NCBI GenBank assembly: GCA_014529385.2 | Contig: CM043943.1 | Span: forward strand, 105,002,355 to 105,066,354 | Direction of reading: 5' to 3' | Source: Adiantum capillus-veneris | Lineage: Eukaryota > Streptophyta > Polypodiopsida > Polypodiales > Pteridaceae | DNA: 64,000 nt | Part shown: piece by piece, positions 23,756-34,289 of the stretch | Layout of the letters: every line of letters starts with the position of its first letter | How positions within the stretch are numbered: position 1 is the first letter of the stretch | The notes under the pieces: model-generated | What the model was told of the DNA's origin: nothing | The model's database searches: none | Seen by the model: the letters and a program-made list of their open reading frames with translations, nothing else | Program-made: the position numbers and the translations under genes

Positions 23756-25200
23756 GATTTGATGTCTAGTTTTATTTTAGTGACTACAAATGAATTTAAA
23801 GAAACTATATTACACCATATCTTACAAACACATATAGTGTACACTTTCTTTCCCACCTTTTTGCCTCTTTTTTTTTCCCATCCTCTTGCAACTAAACCTT
23901 ATCCATCCTCATACAACAGCGCGCTCTACTCGTCCTCTTACAACGTGTGCCCAATCCCCACAACCCAATTACAGGTATCCATAGTTTCAGCATTTTGTGT
24001 AGTTATTGTCTTTTGTATTTGCAGGTTTATAATTGTTTTTGTAATTAGAGATTTTTGCAGTTAGAGTTTTACAATTTTACAGTATTAGGTCACTTATGAG
24101 GAGTTTTCTGTTTTACAGATTTAAGTCCCTAATAAGAGTTTTTCGTTTTACAAATTTAGGTCCCTAATTAGTGTCTTCTGTTTTATATTTTTAGGTCTCT
24201 AATTTGAGAGTTTCTGTATTACAGTTTTAGATCTCTAATTAGAGATTTTTTTGTTTTATAGTTCTACAGCCTACAGTTTTATAGTTTTAGAGAGAGGTAA
24301 TTAATGATTTTTGTTTATTGTTTTAGAGAGAGGTGATTCACAACTTAGCTAAAACGTAATTAGATTAAGAACAGTTAAAACCGAATTAAGCAAAAAGATT
24401 AGGGTTTCTACATGTTACCTCTGAGTAAATCTGTGTTTGATGAAAAGCGGCTGCAGCAGTAGCAAGCAGTCACTTAGGTGTGTTGAGGCCGCGACGATGA
24501 TGGTAACAAATGTGTGTTTGGGAGGTCGCGACAACAGTCCTTCTGTTGAAGGTTGTGGCAATGGCTTCGCGTAGATCTGTGTGCGCATCGCAACGATGGC
24601 GTAGAACTATATGCGTAGGGAGAGAGGGAGAGAGAGACAGAGAAAGACAAGCTCTGTGCAGGTTTCTGTGTAGGTTTCGAGCAAGAAACGAGAGAGAGAA
24701 AGAGAGCGACAGTGCGAAAAAATTTGTGGTAGAGAGAGAAAGAGAGATAAGGTTAGTTAGGTTAGGTTAGAAATTCAAATTTCAAATTTTGAATGTAGGG
24801 GCTGTTCTCACGGGTTTGCAGTCGAGATTACTAGAGTTCTAGGCTTTGTTCAAAAATGAGACATAGCTCGTCGGCTCCGAAATTGAAAGAGCTTTATAAA
24901 AATATAAAAAAAAGAGTATGGAAAAAAAAAAGTTGGTGCTAGGCTTTGTCAATGTCCATATCTTTGTAGTACGAGTGGAACGACACCCATGAAGCAAAAT
25001 TTGACTCCGGAATCAAAATCTGCATAGTAAAAAATACACTAAAAATAGCTAAATTTTAAAAAAATTATCCCGAAAATTGTGCGCTATTTTTTTGTCCGAT
25101 ATCAATAAGTGTATTTGAAAAACCATTATGACAAAGTTTGTCGTAGCGTAATTTTTTTAAAAAACAAATTTCAATTATTTTTTAAATTTATGCCACTTGT
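23756..25200. other. Non-satellite segment with ~47-bp tandem repeats and a GC-richer patch
   Basis: No supported gene. Positions about 24061-24270 hold about five degenerate ~47-bp repeats (GTTTTACA.ATTTAGGTC, CCTAATTAGAG). Positions 24430-24660 are GC-richer with many CG dinucleotides, followed by GAGAGA-rich sequence; this could be a captured gene fragment, but I find no recognisable domain. Positions 24780-25200 are AT-rich. Confidence 0.45.
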
Positions 25201-26530
25201 GGATATCCCTTGAATGGCCGAAATTATTATGAAGACACCTCAGCCACCCCTAGGCTCACACCATAGGACGACAATGTTAGAGGTCAAGGATCAAAGCGTG
25301 AAAATCCTATGTCCTAGGGTTTTCTTCTTCTATCTTGTGAGATCCTTGTGGCCCTACGGTGGCAATGTGAAAGCTTGTGGACCTAGGGCCATAGGGTGGC
25401 AATGTATAAGCTCAAGAGCCATAAGTTGCCCTATATTCCATTTGGAAATCCTATGGCCCTAGGGTTTAGGGGCAACAATGGATAAGCTCCAATACATAGC
25501 CTTATGTTCCAATTGGAGATCCTATGGCCCTAGGTCCACGACAATGTATAGGCTCAAGATCCATACGTTGCCCTACTTTCTAGCTGGAGATCCTATGGCC
25601 CTAGGGTCATGGGGTGGCAATATGTAAGCTCAAGGGCCATAGCGTGCCACATGTCCCATATGGAGATCCTACGGCCCTAGGGCCATGGGGTGGCAATGTA
25701 TAAGCTCAATGGCCATACATTGCCTATGTTCCATTCGGAAATCCTATGGCCCTTGGGTAATGGGGTGGCAATGTATAAGCTCAAGGGCCATACATTACCC
25801 ATGTTCCATTTGGAAATCCTATGGCCCTAGGGTAATGGGGTGGCAATGTATAAGCTCAAGGTCCATAGGGTGCCACATGTCCCATGTAGAGATCCTATGG
25901 CCCTAGGGCCATGGGGCTGCATTGATATCTTGGCCACCCTTACACCCACACCCTTGAGCTTGGGGACCTTAGGTTCTCTTATTGTATGTTGTGAGATCTT
26001 GTGGCCCTAGGGCCATAGGGTGGCAATGTATAAGCTCAAGGCCGCATGTTCCATATAGAGATCCTATGGCCCTAGGGCCATGGGGCTGCATTGATATCTT
26101 GGCCACCTTTGACATCTTGGCCATAGGTTGTCTTTTTGTATGTTTTGAAGTCTTGTGGCCCTAGGGCCATAGGGTGTCAATGCTCACACCCTTGGCCTTA
26201 GGGCCATAGGTTGTCTTCTTGTATGTTTTGAAGTCTTGTGGCCCTAGGGCCATAGGGTGTCAATGTATAAGCTCAAGGGCCATACGTTGCCTTATGTTCC
26301 ATTGGAAATCCTATAGCCCTAGGGTCATGGGGTTGCAATGTATAAGCTCAAGGGCCATACATTGCTGTATGTTTCATATGCCAATCCTATGGCCCTAGGG
26401 TCATGGGGTTGCAATGTATAAGATCAAGGGCCATAGATTGCCGTATGTTCCGTTTGGAGATCTTATGGCCCTAGGGTCATGGGGTGCCATAGGATGTATA
26501 TATACTTGACATGAAACTCCGTGAGGTGAT
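25200..26530. repeat. ~75-bp palindromic satellite array (subfamily 4)
   Basis: Units ATCCTATGGCCCTAGGGTCA, TGGGGTGGCAATGTATAAGC, TCAAGGGCCATACATTGCCC, ATGTTCCATTTGGA; starts at 25741 and 25816 are 75 bp apart. It keeps the same palindromic core as the other arrays but has a different linker. No gene. Confidence 0.8.
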
Positions 26531-26534
26531 CTTG

Positions 26535-26795
26535 AGGACAACCCTATGGCCTTCAGGCCTTAGGGAGCTAATATAGAGCAAATATGCTTTATACCGGCAT
26601 AGAGAGCTATGGCCCTGGGGCCATAGCAAAACAATGAGGGTTTTTTGGAAACAATGAGGGCGCCTTGTGGTCTAGGGGCCATAGGAAGTCAATATAGATC
26701 ATAGAGCATAGACGATAGAGCATAGAGCATAGAGCACAAAGAGATTCTTAGTAGCATAGAGGGAACCCTATGACCTTAAGGCCACAGGGTGCTTG
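26535..26795 (-). repeat. Inverted copy of a subfamily-2 segment
   Basis: The reverse complement of this stretch follows about 19435-19690 closely, including the unusual order CTCTATCGTCTATGCTCTAT and the GCTATGGCCC.AGGGCCATAGC palindrome. It is the only stretch I noticed where this satellite runs in the opposite direction, and it lies just upstream of the transposase gene. Confidence 0.75.
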
Positions 26796-26900
26796 TCATG
26801 AAACACCCACATACATACTTGTTATGCTTTATGCTACGTAAATCAATATACTCTGCAAGCGGTTTGTTTAACAATTATTCTTGAAAATCTTCTTGAAGGT

Positions 26901-29900
26901 ATGGCTAATTTCAATCATGGTGATAGAGTGTGCATGTTTGTAGCGACACAAAAGGTTGCCATTGGGACTGTATTTGAAATAAATCCAAGTGCATATTGTT
27001 CTGGCATGCTTATTGGGGAAGGCAATGTATCGGTGTCAGTTGATTTGTGTTTTGAAAAGAAAGCACTCATCCCTTTTCCAACAATGGATGCATTGACAGT
27101 GGGAGATGCTTTTCATAGTATTGTGAAATGGAGTAGTGGGTTGTTGCAACATATAAATGAGATGCAGTACAAAGGGGCTTCTATGCATGAGGCTAACAAA
27201 ACAGAAGGAGCATTGGATGCACAATGTAATGGAATGAGCTACAGAGAGGTTTGGAAGGATAAGAGGGTTCAACTTTGGGATGAAAGCAAAACACATGTAG
27301 TAGCCGAAGGGGTTGTCATGTATGTGTGTCCGTTTGACTCTGTAAACTTTGGTGAGCTAGGTGAAGATAACATTGGTATTGGTATCGAAACATCCTATGC
27401 AGATGAGGCTACTATTTTTGCAGAAGCTAGTGTATGCAGCATTAATCTAGTTTGTTGGCCTATCAAGAGAGTGACAACTATGGATGGAAAAGAATTGTTA
27501 TGCTATGAGGATCTACATGCTATGCATGCGTTACAAGACACATGCATTGAATCAGCTTATTTGGTAGAGCCTATTTCAAAAAAGCGGAAATATTGCTTTG
27601 TAAATAGGAAGCCAAAAATGTCAGTGAAAGCTTCTAAGAGATCCAATCAAGCATCTCTAGCATCTGTCCAGCTTGTTTCAACCATAGATTGTTGTTCCAA
27701 AAGGTGTTGTCAATATGCCAATCGAGATAAGGTCATGGCTATGCGCAATGAATTTTGGGGACAGAGTTTGCAAAATAGAACAAACTATGTGTATGATACA
27801 ATGTTGACTGCATGGCGTGAGAACAAAACAACTACAAAGACATGCTATGTGTTTTCTTTTAATGGCACTGAGGTTTGCAGTAGAGATTGGTACAAAATTC
27901 ATGGCATTCCAAAAACTTCATTTTATCATTACCGTGAACATTTTGAGAATGGGGTTAGACGCTCAGTGCATGGTAATGATGGTGTCATGAGAAAAGGAAG
28001 AGACCATACAGAAATGGGAAGGGCATTGATGCGCTCTTTTGTTGATGAAAACTCGGAGAGAATGCCACATAAGAGTAGAACCATGGAAGATGGTACTAGG
28101 GAGACTTTGCTTGCAATACCAAACACGTACAAGCAAGTAGACATTTTACATGATGTCAATAAAACACTTGACAGTATGAGTCTCAAGCCAATGTCTAGCA
28201 CGACATTCAATAGGATTTGGAATACAGAGTTTGCTAATGTGACATTGTCAAAAACAAGTGAGTTATCCAAATGTGTTGTATGTAGTTGGATAAAGTCTCA
28301 ACTAGAGTCAACAAAGGATGACGAGATGATTGTACGTTTGAAGGATGAACGTCGAATTCACATGTTGCAACAACAAAGTTGTAGGAATGTGTACTACACC
28401 TGGCGTAAGTTCTCCCAATTGCAAAAGGATAAGTATTTATGCATTATACATGATAAAATGGATCAAAAAAAGACAGCAATACCTAGGTTGCGTGTGAACT
28501 CAAAAGATTATGCAAATGCATATCAATTGCAAGTATCATTAACCGGTATGATAACACATGGACATGGTCATGGAATGTATGGTCACTTCTCACTTAATGG
28601 TCTATGGCCTTCAGATCCCAATGCTACAATTCGTTCCCTTGCATTATGATTACAGAATCTGGAAAGAACAGAAAACCATGGAGTAGGAGATTTATGCCAT
28701 GACGGTATGCCACGCAGCAATGTAACGTTATTCAATGCATTGAACTCAAGGAGAGCTCTAGACCTCCAAAACAAAATGAAGCAAAAGCGTGAGAGGAATG
28801 CATCAACAATGACACCACCGTTGTCCATCCAAGGAAGTAATGAAGAGATTGTACACATACAATCAAATTCCTCTCAATGTGTTGTGGATACCATATCCAC
28901 TCCTGTATTTCAAAAATTGCCTGAGAATCTTTTGCTACAGCTAGATAATTGTGCAAGAGAATAAAAATCGATATTTGTTTTCATACTTATCCTTGTTAGT
29001 AGCAAAAGGAGTTTTCAAAACCGTGCATTTGGGATTCTTAATGGTGGGTCATACACATGAGGACATAGATGCAATGTTTAGTAGGTTCTCAGAAAGATTG
29101 CGAACAGGAATGACATTCACTTTTCCACATCTGATGGAACATTTTCAAAAAGGTGAAAGCTCAGCTCCAGCACCATTTTTTATGACACAAGTTCCCGACT
29201 TTAAATCCTTTGTGCAAGGGTACATGTGTGACGGACAAGATGCTCTAGTCGGACACTCTAAGCCACTTCAATTTCGTTTCTATATGCAAGGTGAAGTCCC
29301 AGTAATGCAGTACAACATTCATCCCAAATCACCCGATTGGATGCCAAAGGAGTCAGGAATTGAGTTGTGGAAAGAAGATGACCAGGGAAAACCAAAATTA
29401 CCAACAGGCTATCCAGATGTGGTGCCTATAGCAGACTATGTGAGAGATAGTCCGCTTGTTATTCAAGGGATTAAATCATATCTTGACTTTTGGAAAAGAT
29501 GTTCTCTATTAAAGGGAAAGGACCATGACTCCACAAAATATATGGAGCCTATTATCACTTATTGACAAAACATAATCAATGAGCTTGAACAACCAACCAA
29601 TAAACACATTGGTGAATATACAACATTTTGGCCAAAGACTATAGGGAGTCATCGAATGCAAGAGATAGAGGAAGACAAAGATGAGTTTCAAGGATATGAA
29701 GAATTGAATGATCACTATGTTGGTCCTCAAAGTGCAAGGCCACAAGAGGTCTTTAGGCCTCAAATTGATGTAAGAAAAGAGGATCTTGTTCTTGTGAGAC
29801 CCGCAGATCCTGAATATCCGATATGGCTAGGAGTGGCAGAGTCAAAAGTTGATGTAGACAAATCATCTCCTAACTACGAGAAAGTTCTGATTCAGTATTG

Positions 29901-30123
29901 GGCACCAAAACATCAAAAACGAAATCCCACAATCCAAGAACAGTATGAGGATTGTTGGAAAAAGAGTTGGTGCTGCAATCTTGCTGACCCAAAGCGCTGG
30001 GAGTGTGTTGATACAATTGTATGGTCATGGACTCCAAGGGGTGGAAGAATTGAGGAAACAATCAAGATCCCATCAAATGTCATGGAGAAGGCACATGCTA
30101 GCTTAATAGGAGAAATTGAATAG
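26901..30123 (+). pseudogene. DUF7869-like DDE-type transposase gene, broken by two TGA stops and a frameshift
   Basis: About 1,074 codons. N-terminal residues 8-75 and 121-165 are two copies of a module (VA.G.V...P, then G..LG..N..V.V) that resembles one in plant En/Spm-associated proteins (DUF8039-like). A Cys/His-rich middle follows. The RNase-H-like core shows HDKMDQ (518-521), LLLQLDNC at about 28932 and VGHTHEDIDAMFSRFSERLR at about 29044, the pattern of the DUF7869 family, taken as the three acidic positions. The C-terminal part (29760-30110) begins DLVLVRPADPEYPIWLGVAE and may be a small DNA- or chromatin-binding module. Breaks: TGA 28647-28649 in frame, a frameshift at about 28960 (2 bases missing or 1 extra), TGA 29563-29565 in frame, final TAG. 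The start ATG at 26901 is the first in frame. It would cut and join the element ends. Confidence 0.65.
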
Positions 30124-30170
30124 CATTTCAATATCTTGCTCATTGTTTTATTTCCCCAGCTTATGTATGA

Positions 30171-30434
30171 TTTTATGAAGTCTTTTTAAACACCCACATA
30201 AAAATAAAAATTCTAAAAGGTGTTTCTCAACACCACCATTTTCTTGGGAATCTATCTCTTTTATGAAGTGTTTTGAAACACCCACATAAAAATAAAAATT
30301 TTAAAAGGTGTTTCTCAACACCACCATTTTCTTGAGAATCTATCTCTTTTATGAAGTGTTTTGAAACACCCACATAAAAATAAAAATTTTAAAAGGTGTT
30401 TCTCAACACCATCATTTTCTTGAGAATCTATCTC
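30171..30434. repeat. Three 88-bp tandem subterminal repeats
   Basis: Units start TTTTATGAAG at 30171, 30259 and 30347, exactly 88 bp apart. Each holds GAAACACCC, AAAAGGTGTTTCTCAACACC and ACCATTTTCTTGAGAATC. The GGTGTT...AACACC pairs recall motifs at the left end (about 6357 and 6536) and the AACACCATTTT of the terminal repeat itself. Such arrays next to transposon ends usually bind transposase. Confidence 0.8.
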
Positions 30435-30521
30435 TTTGTCACATTCCCAAATTAAATGAAATTTTTCCAAATTTAATGGGAAATAGGAATCCATAGGCGT
30501 TGAAATTAGTCCCAAAGTTGT

Positions 30522-30557
30522 GGGATTTTCCCATTTCATCTAAAATGGTGTTAATTG
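30522..30557 (-). repeat. Right terminal inverted repeat
   Basis: 36 bp whose reverse complement begins CAATTAACACCATTTTAGAT and ends GGGAAAATCCC, matching 4985-5020 at 33 of 36 positions. The right flank begins AGAAAAATAAG and gives no clear target-site duplication. Confidence 0.75.
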
Positions 30558-30730
30558 AGAAAAATAAGAAAATCACCATGTAGTTCATGTCTACCCAAGA
30601 CAAGTAACTTCAACTTAAATATCAACAAGGATTGAAACAACAGGCAAAGAGGACTGAAGTGAGAAAGCCCAACCACTACTTAGCACCTTAAGTAGCTGTG
30701 TTGTAGACAACGCAATCAAGGGGGGGGGAA
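30558..30730 (+). other. Retroelement family C: 3' internal remnant and polypurine tract
   Basis: A short non-coding remnant ending in AAGGGGGGGGAA (30719-30730), a classic polypurine tract, directly followed by TGTTATTTGC, an LTR start. The rest of the element's internal region is not recognisable to the left of the DNA transposon. Confidence 0.6.
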
Positions 30731-31644
30731 TGTTATTTGCTCAGGTAACAAAATCATCAAAAGGACATCATCCCTATTTTTCATCCCTATTGATTGTATC
30801 GAAACCTCATTATTAATGAGAAATCCTGCAAAAGTCCAAAGATGTTGTACTATCATTGATTGTGTCAAAGAGTATAAAGGGACTGAGGGATTCCAAAGTT
30901 GTAAATAAACGATGTTCCTAAGCCTTATTATTGAGCCCAATTATTTCTTAAACCTTGGCTAAGGTATAAAAGCCAATTTTTGTAACTTTTGACCTAAGTT
31001 TTTGGATAATGAAAGTGAGCGTATGTTGCAGTATAATACTGTGAGTTCTCTAATTTTTCCATTGTTTGTGTCTCCCTCGTGCGGTGTTGCATTGTGATTC
31101 TGAGAATATCAATGCACTTGTAGGTGAAAGCTCTTTCTTTTTACGTAAATTTTACGCGATGAAGTTGTGTTTTTAGTCGTGCCCTTCTATAACTTATTTT
31201 CATTCCCTATGCACAATACACGTATCAAAAGAAGTTTTCAACCATAGCTATAGATAGAGAACGTCCTAACAAAGCTATAGAGTGCTTTGGAGGCTGAAAC
31301 TGACCTATCCAAAATAGGTTTTTAATCTTTGGCGCGATTTTTTCGAGTGTCAAAAATAACTTTTGAGCACATGGGGATGTTGAGGATACTCTACACATTC
31401 TAGGTAGTAAGTTTTGTTGTATTCAGAGTATCATATCTATACAAATTTATTAGGCTAGGCTTGCGATAAGGAAAGTGGATTTTGATGTTTGACACACATC
31501 TGAGACCAATCTAGGAAGAAGCATGTTGGACTTGGGCTTTCCGAGAGATTAGCTACCTCTTGTAGCCTCCATGCACTAGTCAGGTCAGCTACGTCCCACA
31601 GATTGACATTTTATGTTTGTGGTTCTCGCTTTGCTAGCATTGAT
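30731..31644 (+). repeat. Family C LTR (3' LTR, end truncated)
   Basis: Begins TGTTATTTGC after the polypurine tract. Core promoter AAGGTATAAAAGCCAA at about 30963. Positions about 31540-31640 (CCTCTTGTAGCCTCCATGCA and GGTTCTCGCTTTGCTAGC) match the ends of the family B LTRs at 39280-39375, so C and B are related. It stops short of the expected terminal CA and primer site, where the first 8.9-kb unit begins. Confidence 0.65.
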
Positions 31645-32211
31645 ATGTTGAGGCTTGATAGCCGACTGAAAACTCTCTCCAATGGTCAAAATGTCAAACA
31701 ATAATGGTTTTAGCACTCAAATCTACAAATAAGACTCACAAACGTGTAGTCATGAACCACAACAAAACTTGAAATCTTATACGTAATTGAAAGATCAAGA
31801 GAAAAATGAGTTACAAGCTGGAGCTGAGTAGATGCTTGTGACAGCCGTACATCAGAAGCCATTTTAAGTTTTCTCCAAAAGATGATCTTACAAAGTGTGT
31901 TCAAACTAAGGTTTTTGAGCTTTATACCTAGGGCTTTTCCAAATGGCCAATGACCGGCTACTTTGGCATTTGGTACACAATAAAATTTTACAACTCAAAG
32001 TTTACAGCTTTTCAGATCAAAATTACATAGAATCTTTTAAAGGCTTCCTGAAAAAATAGGATAAATACCATTAAAAATGTGGCTTGTACAAGGTTTGGTT
32101 GACTAGGAGGGTGCTCATCAGCTGCATTGGCCAAACACTCATCCCTTCCGAGCCGTTGTACATCCTTTTGCAAGTCATGGAAGCACTTCTATAGTTAAAA
32201 GTGCCTCTTTT

Positions 32212-32831
32212 CTAAGGTCTTACAACTTTGTGGAACTTGGTGGCTGTGGCTATAATTTTTGGTTCGATTGAGAGATCTCTATAAGGGTTGTTCAGCAACA
32301 TGCTTTGGTAAGTAATGTGCCTTGCTTGTAGATCTTTAGCGAGCAGGTTGAAGATTGTTGAGTCAATCTCAAAGAAGTCGATCATGAATGCTTCTTTGAA
32401 TGTATTCATGTAATGGGAAGGTAGAAAGATGACGCACACGTACATGCCCATAATTATGTTATTTGAAGGGAATTCAGTATCTAGATTCCAAATGATCACA
32501 TTTTTTCCTTGAAGAAACACCTCCAGGGATGTTTTGCTTTGTCGTTATCTTCAAATGCCTCAATGCATGTGAGTATCATTTTCGCAAGCTTACATGTCAT
32601 TTGGTAGGATAAGTCGAGAACATCCCTCATCAATGTGATGACAACCTTGAGCATATGTACCATGTATGCTTTGGTGGGCTTGTGGTTGTGTGCAGGCTTT
32701 GCAATTAACTGAATAGTTAAGCATTGAGGCATCTTGTTCTTCCATATTGTGTAGGTTTCCCAGGATCGCCTTCTTGGTATTGAAAAATATGTTGGGTTGA
32801 TCCATAAGTGCTTGGGAGAATTCCAATACAT
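32212..32831 (-). pseudogene. Unrecognised decayed coding region (copy 1)
   Basis: Two overlapping frames of ~100 and ~110 residues, probably one reading region split by a frameshift near 32510. Content is Ile/Met/His-rich, for example MTCKLAKMILTCIEAFEDND and FKEAFMIDFFEIDSTIFNLL. I do not recognise it. In family order it would lie 3' of pol, so it may be an accessory ORF. The same region is at 41082-41701. Confidence 0.35.
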
Positions 32832-33079
32832 TGTCTCATCTTGGGGCCTCTTTTCAAACTATTTTTTGTGCCGTAGAGGTTGGCTCTCTAGGATAATCAA
32901 CACTTTTTCTTCCATATTGTGTAGGTTTCCTAGGATTGCCTTCTTGGTATTGGAAAATATGTTGGGTCGATCCATACATGCTTGGGAGAATTTCAATATG
33001 TTGTCTCATCTTGGGGCCTCTTTTCAAACCATTTTTTCTTCCATAGAGGTTGGATCTCTAGGATAAGCAACACTTGCTC
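32740..33079. repeat. 170-bp tandem duplication (copy 1)
   Basis: TCCATATTGTGTAGGTTTCC occurs at 32741 and again at 32911, followed by near-identical sequence up to the GGTTGG.TCTCTAGGATAA motif. It duplicates part of the minus-strand coding remnant. The same pair is at about 41610-41949. Confidence 0.8.
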
Positions 33080-33084
33080 TATGG

Positions 33085-33611
33085 TCATTGATACTCCCTC
33101 ATAGTTTCCTTGTGCATTTGGTTCCAAGGCCGGTAGTATTTTTTTTTCCAGAGGTTTTCCTCTTGCTTCATCAACGATAAAGCAACAATTTCATGGCCAA
33201 AGTTCTTTACATGCTCATCAGGTTTGAGCAATAGTAGAGCAATTGATTCTAGAACTTTGAGTTTGTAATGCGTATATTCTTTGTGTGTTTCTTTTTGCAT
33301 ATCTTCTATCCAGTTCTTGAGCTCATCTCTGGCATCCATTGACTCTTTCTCTTCTTCAAGCTCTTGCATTCCTCCCTTGGGGATGATGTGCCTGGTAGGT
33401 CCAATGGGGGTTGGTTGGTGCTTTCTAATTCAATGATTTGGGTTTGGGTGATTACTTGTAGAGCACCCAATTCCATAGATTTAGCTTCCATCTCTTTGGT
33501 GTGCATCTCTACTTGGGCAGTAAGGTCCACTTTAGCCTTCGCAAGTTGATCTTGAAGCTCCTTGATTTGTTGCTCTCCTTGTGAGTTTGTTGCAAGAATT
33601 CTGGCGGTCAA
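33085..33611 (-). pseudogene. Coiled-coil protein remnant (copy 1)
   Basis: Minus-strand frames at 33306-33611 and 33085-33369 overlap and join by a shift. The first is a heptad-rich coiled coil (IKELQDQLAKAKVDLTAQV, then KEMEAKSMELGALQ); the second is charged and helical (MQELEEEKESMDARDELKNW). It lies 3' of the pol remnant on this strand, where accessory ORFs of plant gypsy elements can sit. Function unknown. The equivalent is at 41863-42482. Confidence 0.4.
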
Positions 33612-34173
33612 GAGTTGCCTCTACAACTACATTGTGAATTGATAGGAGGGTGGAGAGGGTGTGCTTGACGATGTCATAAGAGTCACACAGCTTGAAGTAT
33701 CTCTTCTTTTCCCCCTCTAGATCCTCTTATAGAGCTTGTTGCTCCACCTAGATTTCTACATTCACTTCAATTTATTTCTTTAGATCTTGTAGATGATTAC
33801 AACATCCTCTTTCTCTCTCTTCAGAGCCATCTAAATCTTCTCCTTATCCTTATGTAATTTGTTGGCTTGGTATTTTAGCTACTGTATCGTTTATTGTGCT
33901 CTTTGAAGGTCTGCCTTAGCATCTTTTGAGTCTCTTGGATTTTTCTTTTGAATTTGGAGTGGGTTTACCCTTGCTACTAGCCTCTAATAGTTTGCACAAA
34001 TCCTGTTTTTTATTTGATCAATATAAATTATTTGGTGTATTTTGTGTGGTATGGCTTACATGCATTTGTCGAGGGAGATTAGTTGATCATACCCCTCAAA
34101 GCTAGTGCTCTATGGTGGCTCTGAGTGCAGTAGCAAGAAACAATATGCTCGCACACTCTAGGTTGAAACATCA

Positions 34174-34289
<116 letters not shown>

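Larger units (their letters stand above)
4985..30557 (+). mobile_element. Candidate giant TIR DNA transposon (~25.6 kb) with cargo genes and palindromic satellites
   Basis: The two ends are 36-bp inverted repeats with 33 identities, each beginning CAATTAACACCATTTTAGAT and ending TGGGAAAATCCC. Inside are a DUF7869-like DDE-type transposase gene (26901-30123, plus strand, next to the right end), two FCP1/NIF-like genes (6834-7592 and 8081-9481, minus), a ParB/Srx-like gene (16153-18887, minus) and several satellite blocks. The satellite core is seen only between these ends, which supports one unit. Both ends also carry GGTGTT...AACACC subterminal motifs. Not settled: no clear target-site duplication, the exact outer limit (weak inverted similarity may extend some 70 bp outward), and whether the two ends belong to two smaller elements. 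All genes inside are broken, so this copy would need trans-acting transposase. Confidence 0.65.

Noticed and set aside
24510-24770. Arg/Glu-rich 86-residue protein
   Set aside because: It lies over GAGAGA-type low-complexity DNA with no domain and no gene context.
5505-26795. CRISPR-like arrays
   Set aside because: Repeats are palindromic and regularly spaced, but the spacers are also repetitive and the units are degenerate; the setting is eukaryotic.
16573-29565. A variant genetic code with TGA as Trp
   Set aside because: A nuclear plant genome with no other sign of it; one stop is shown by an internal copy to be CAG-to-TAG, and frameshifts accompany the stops.
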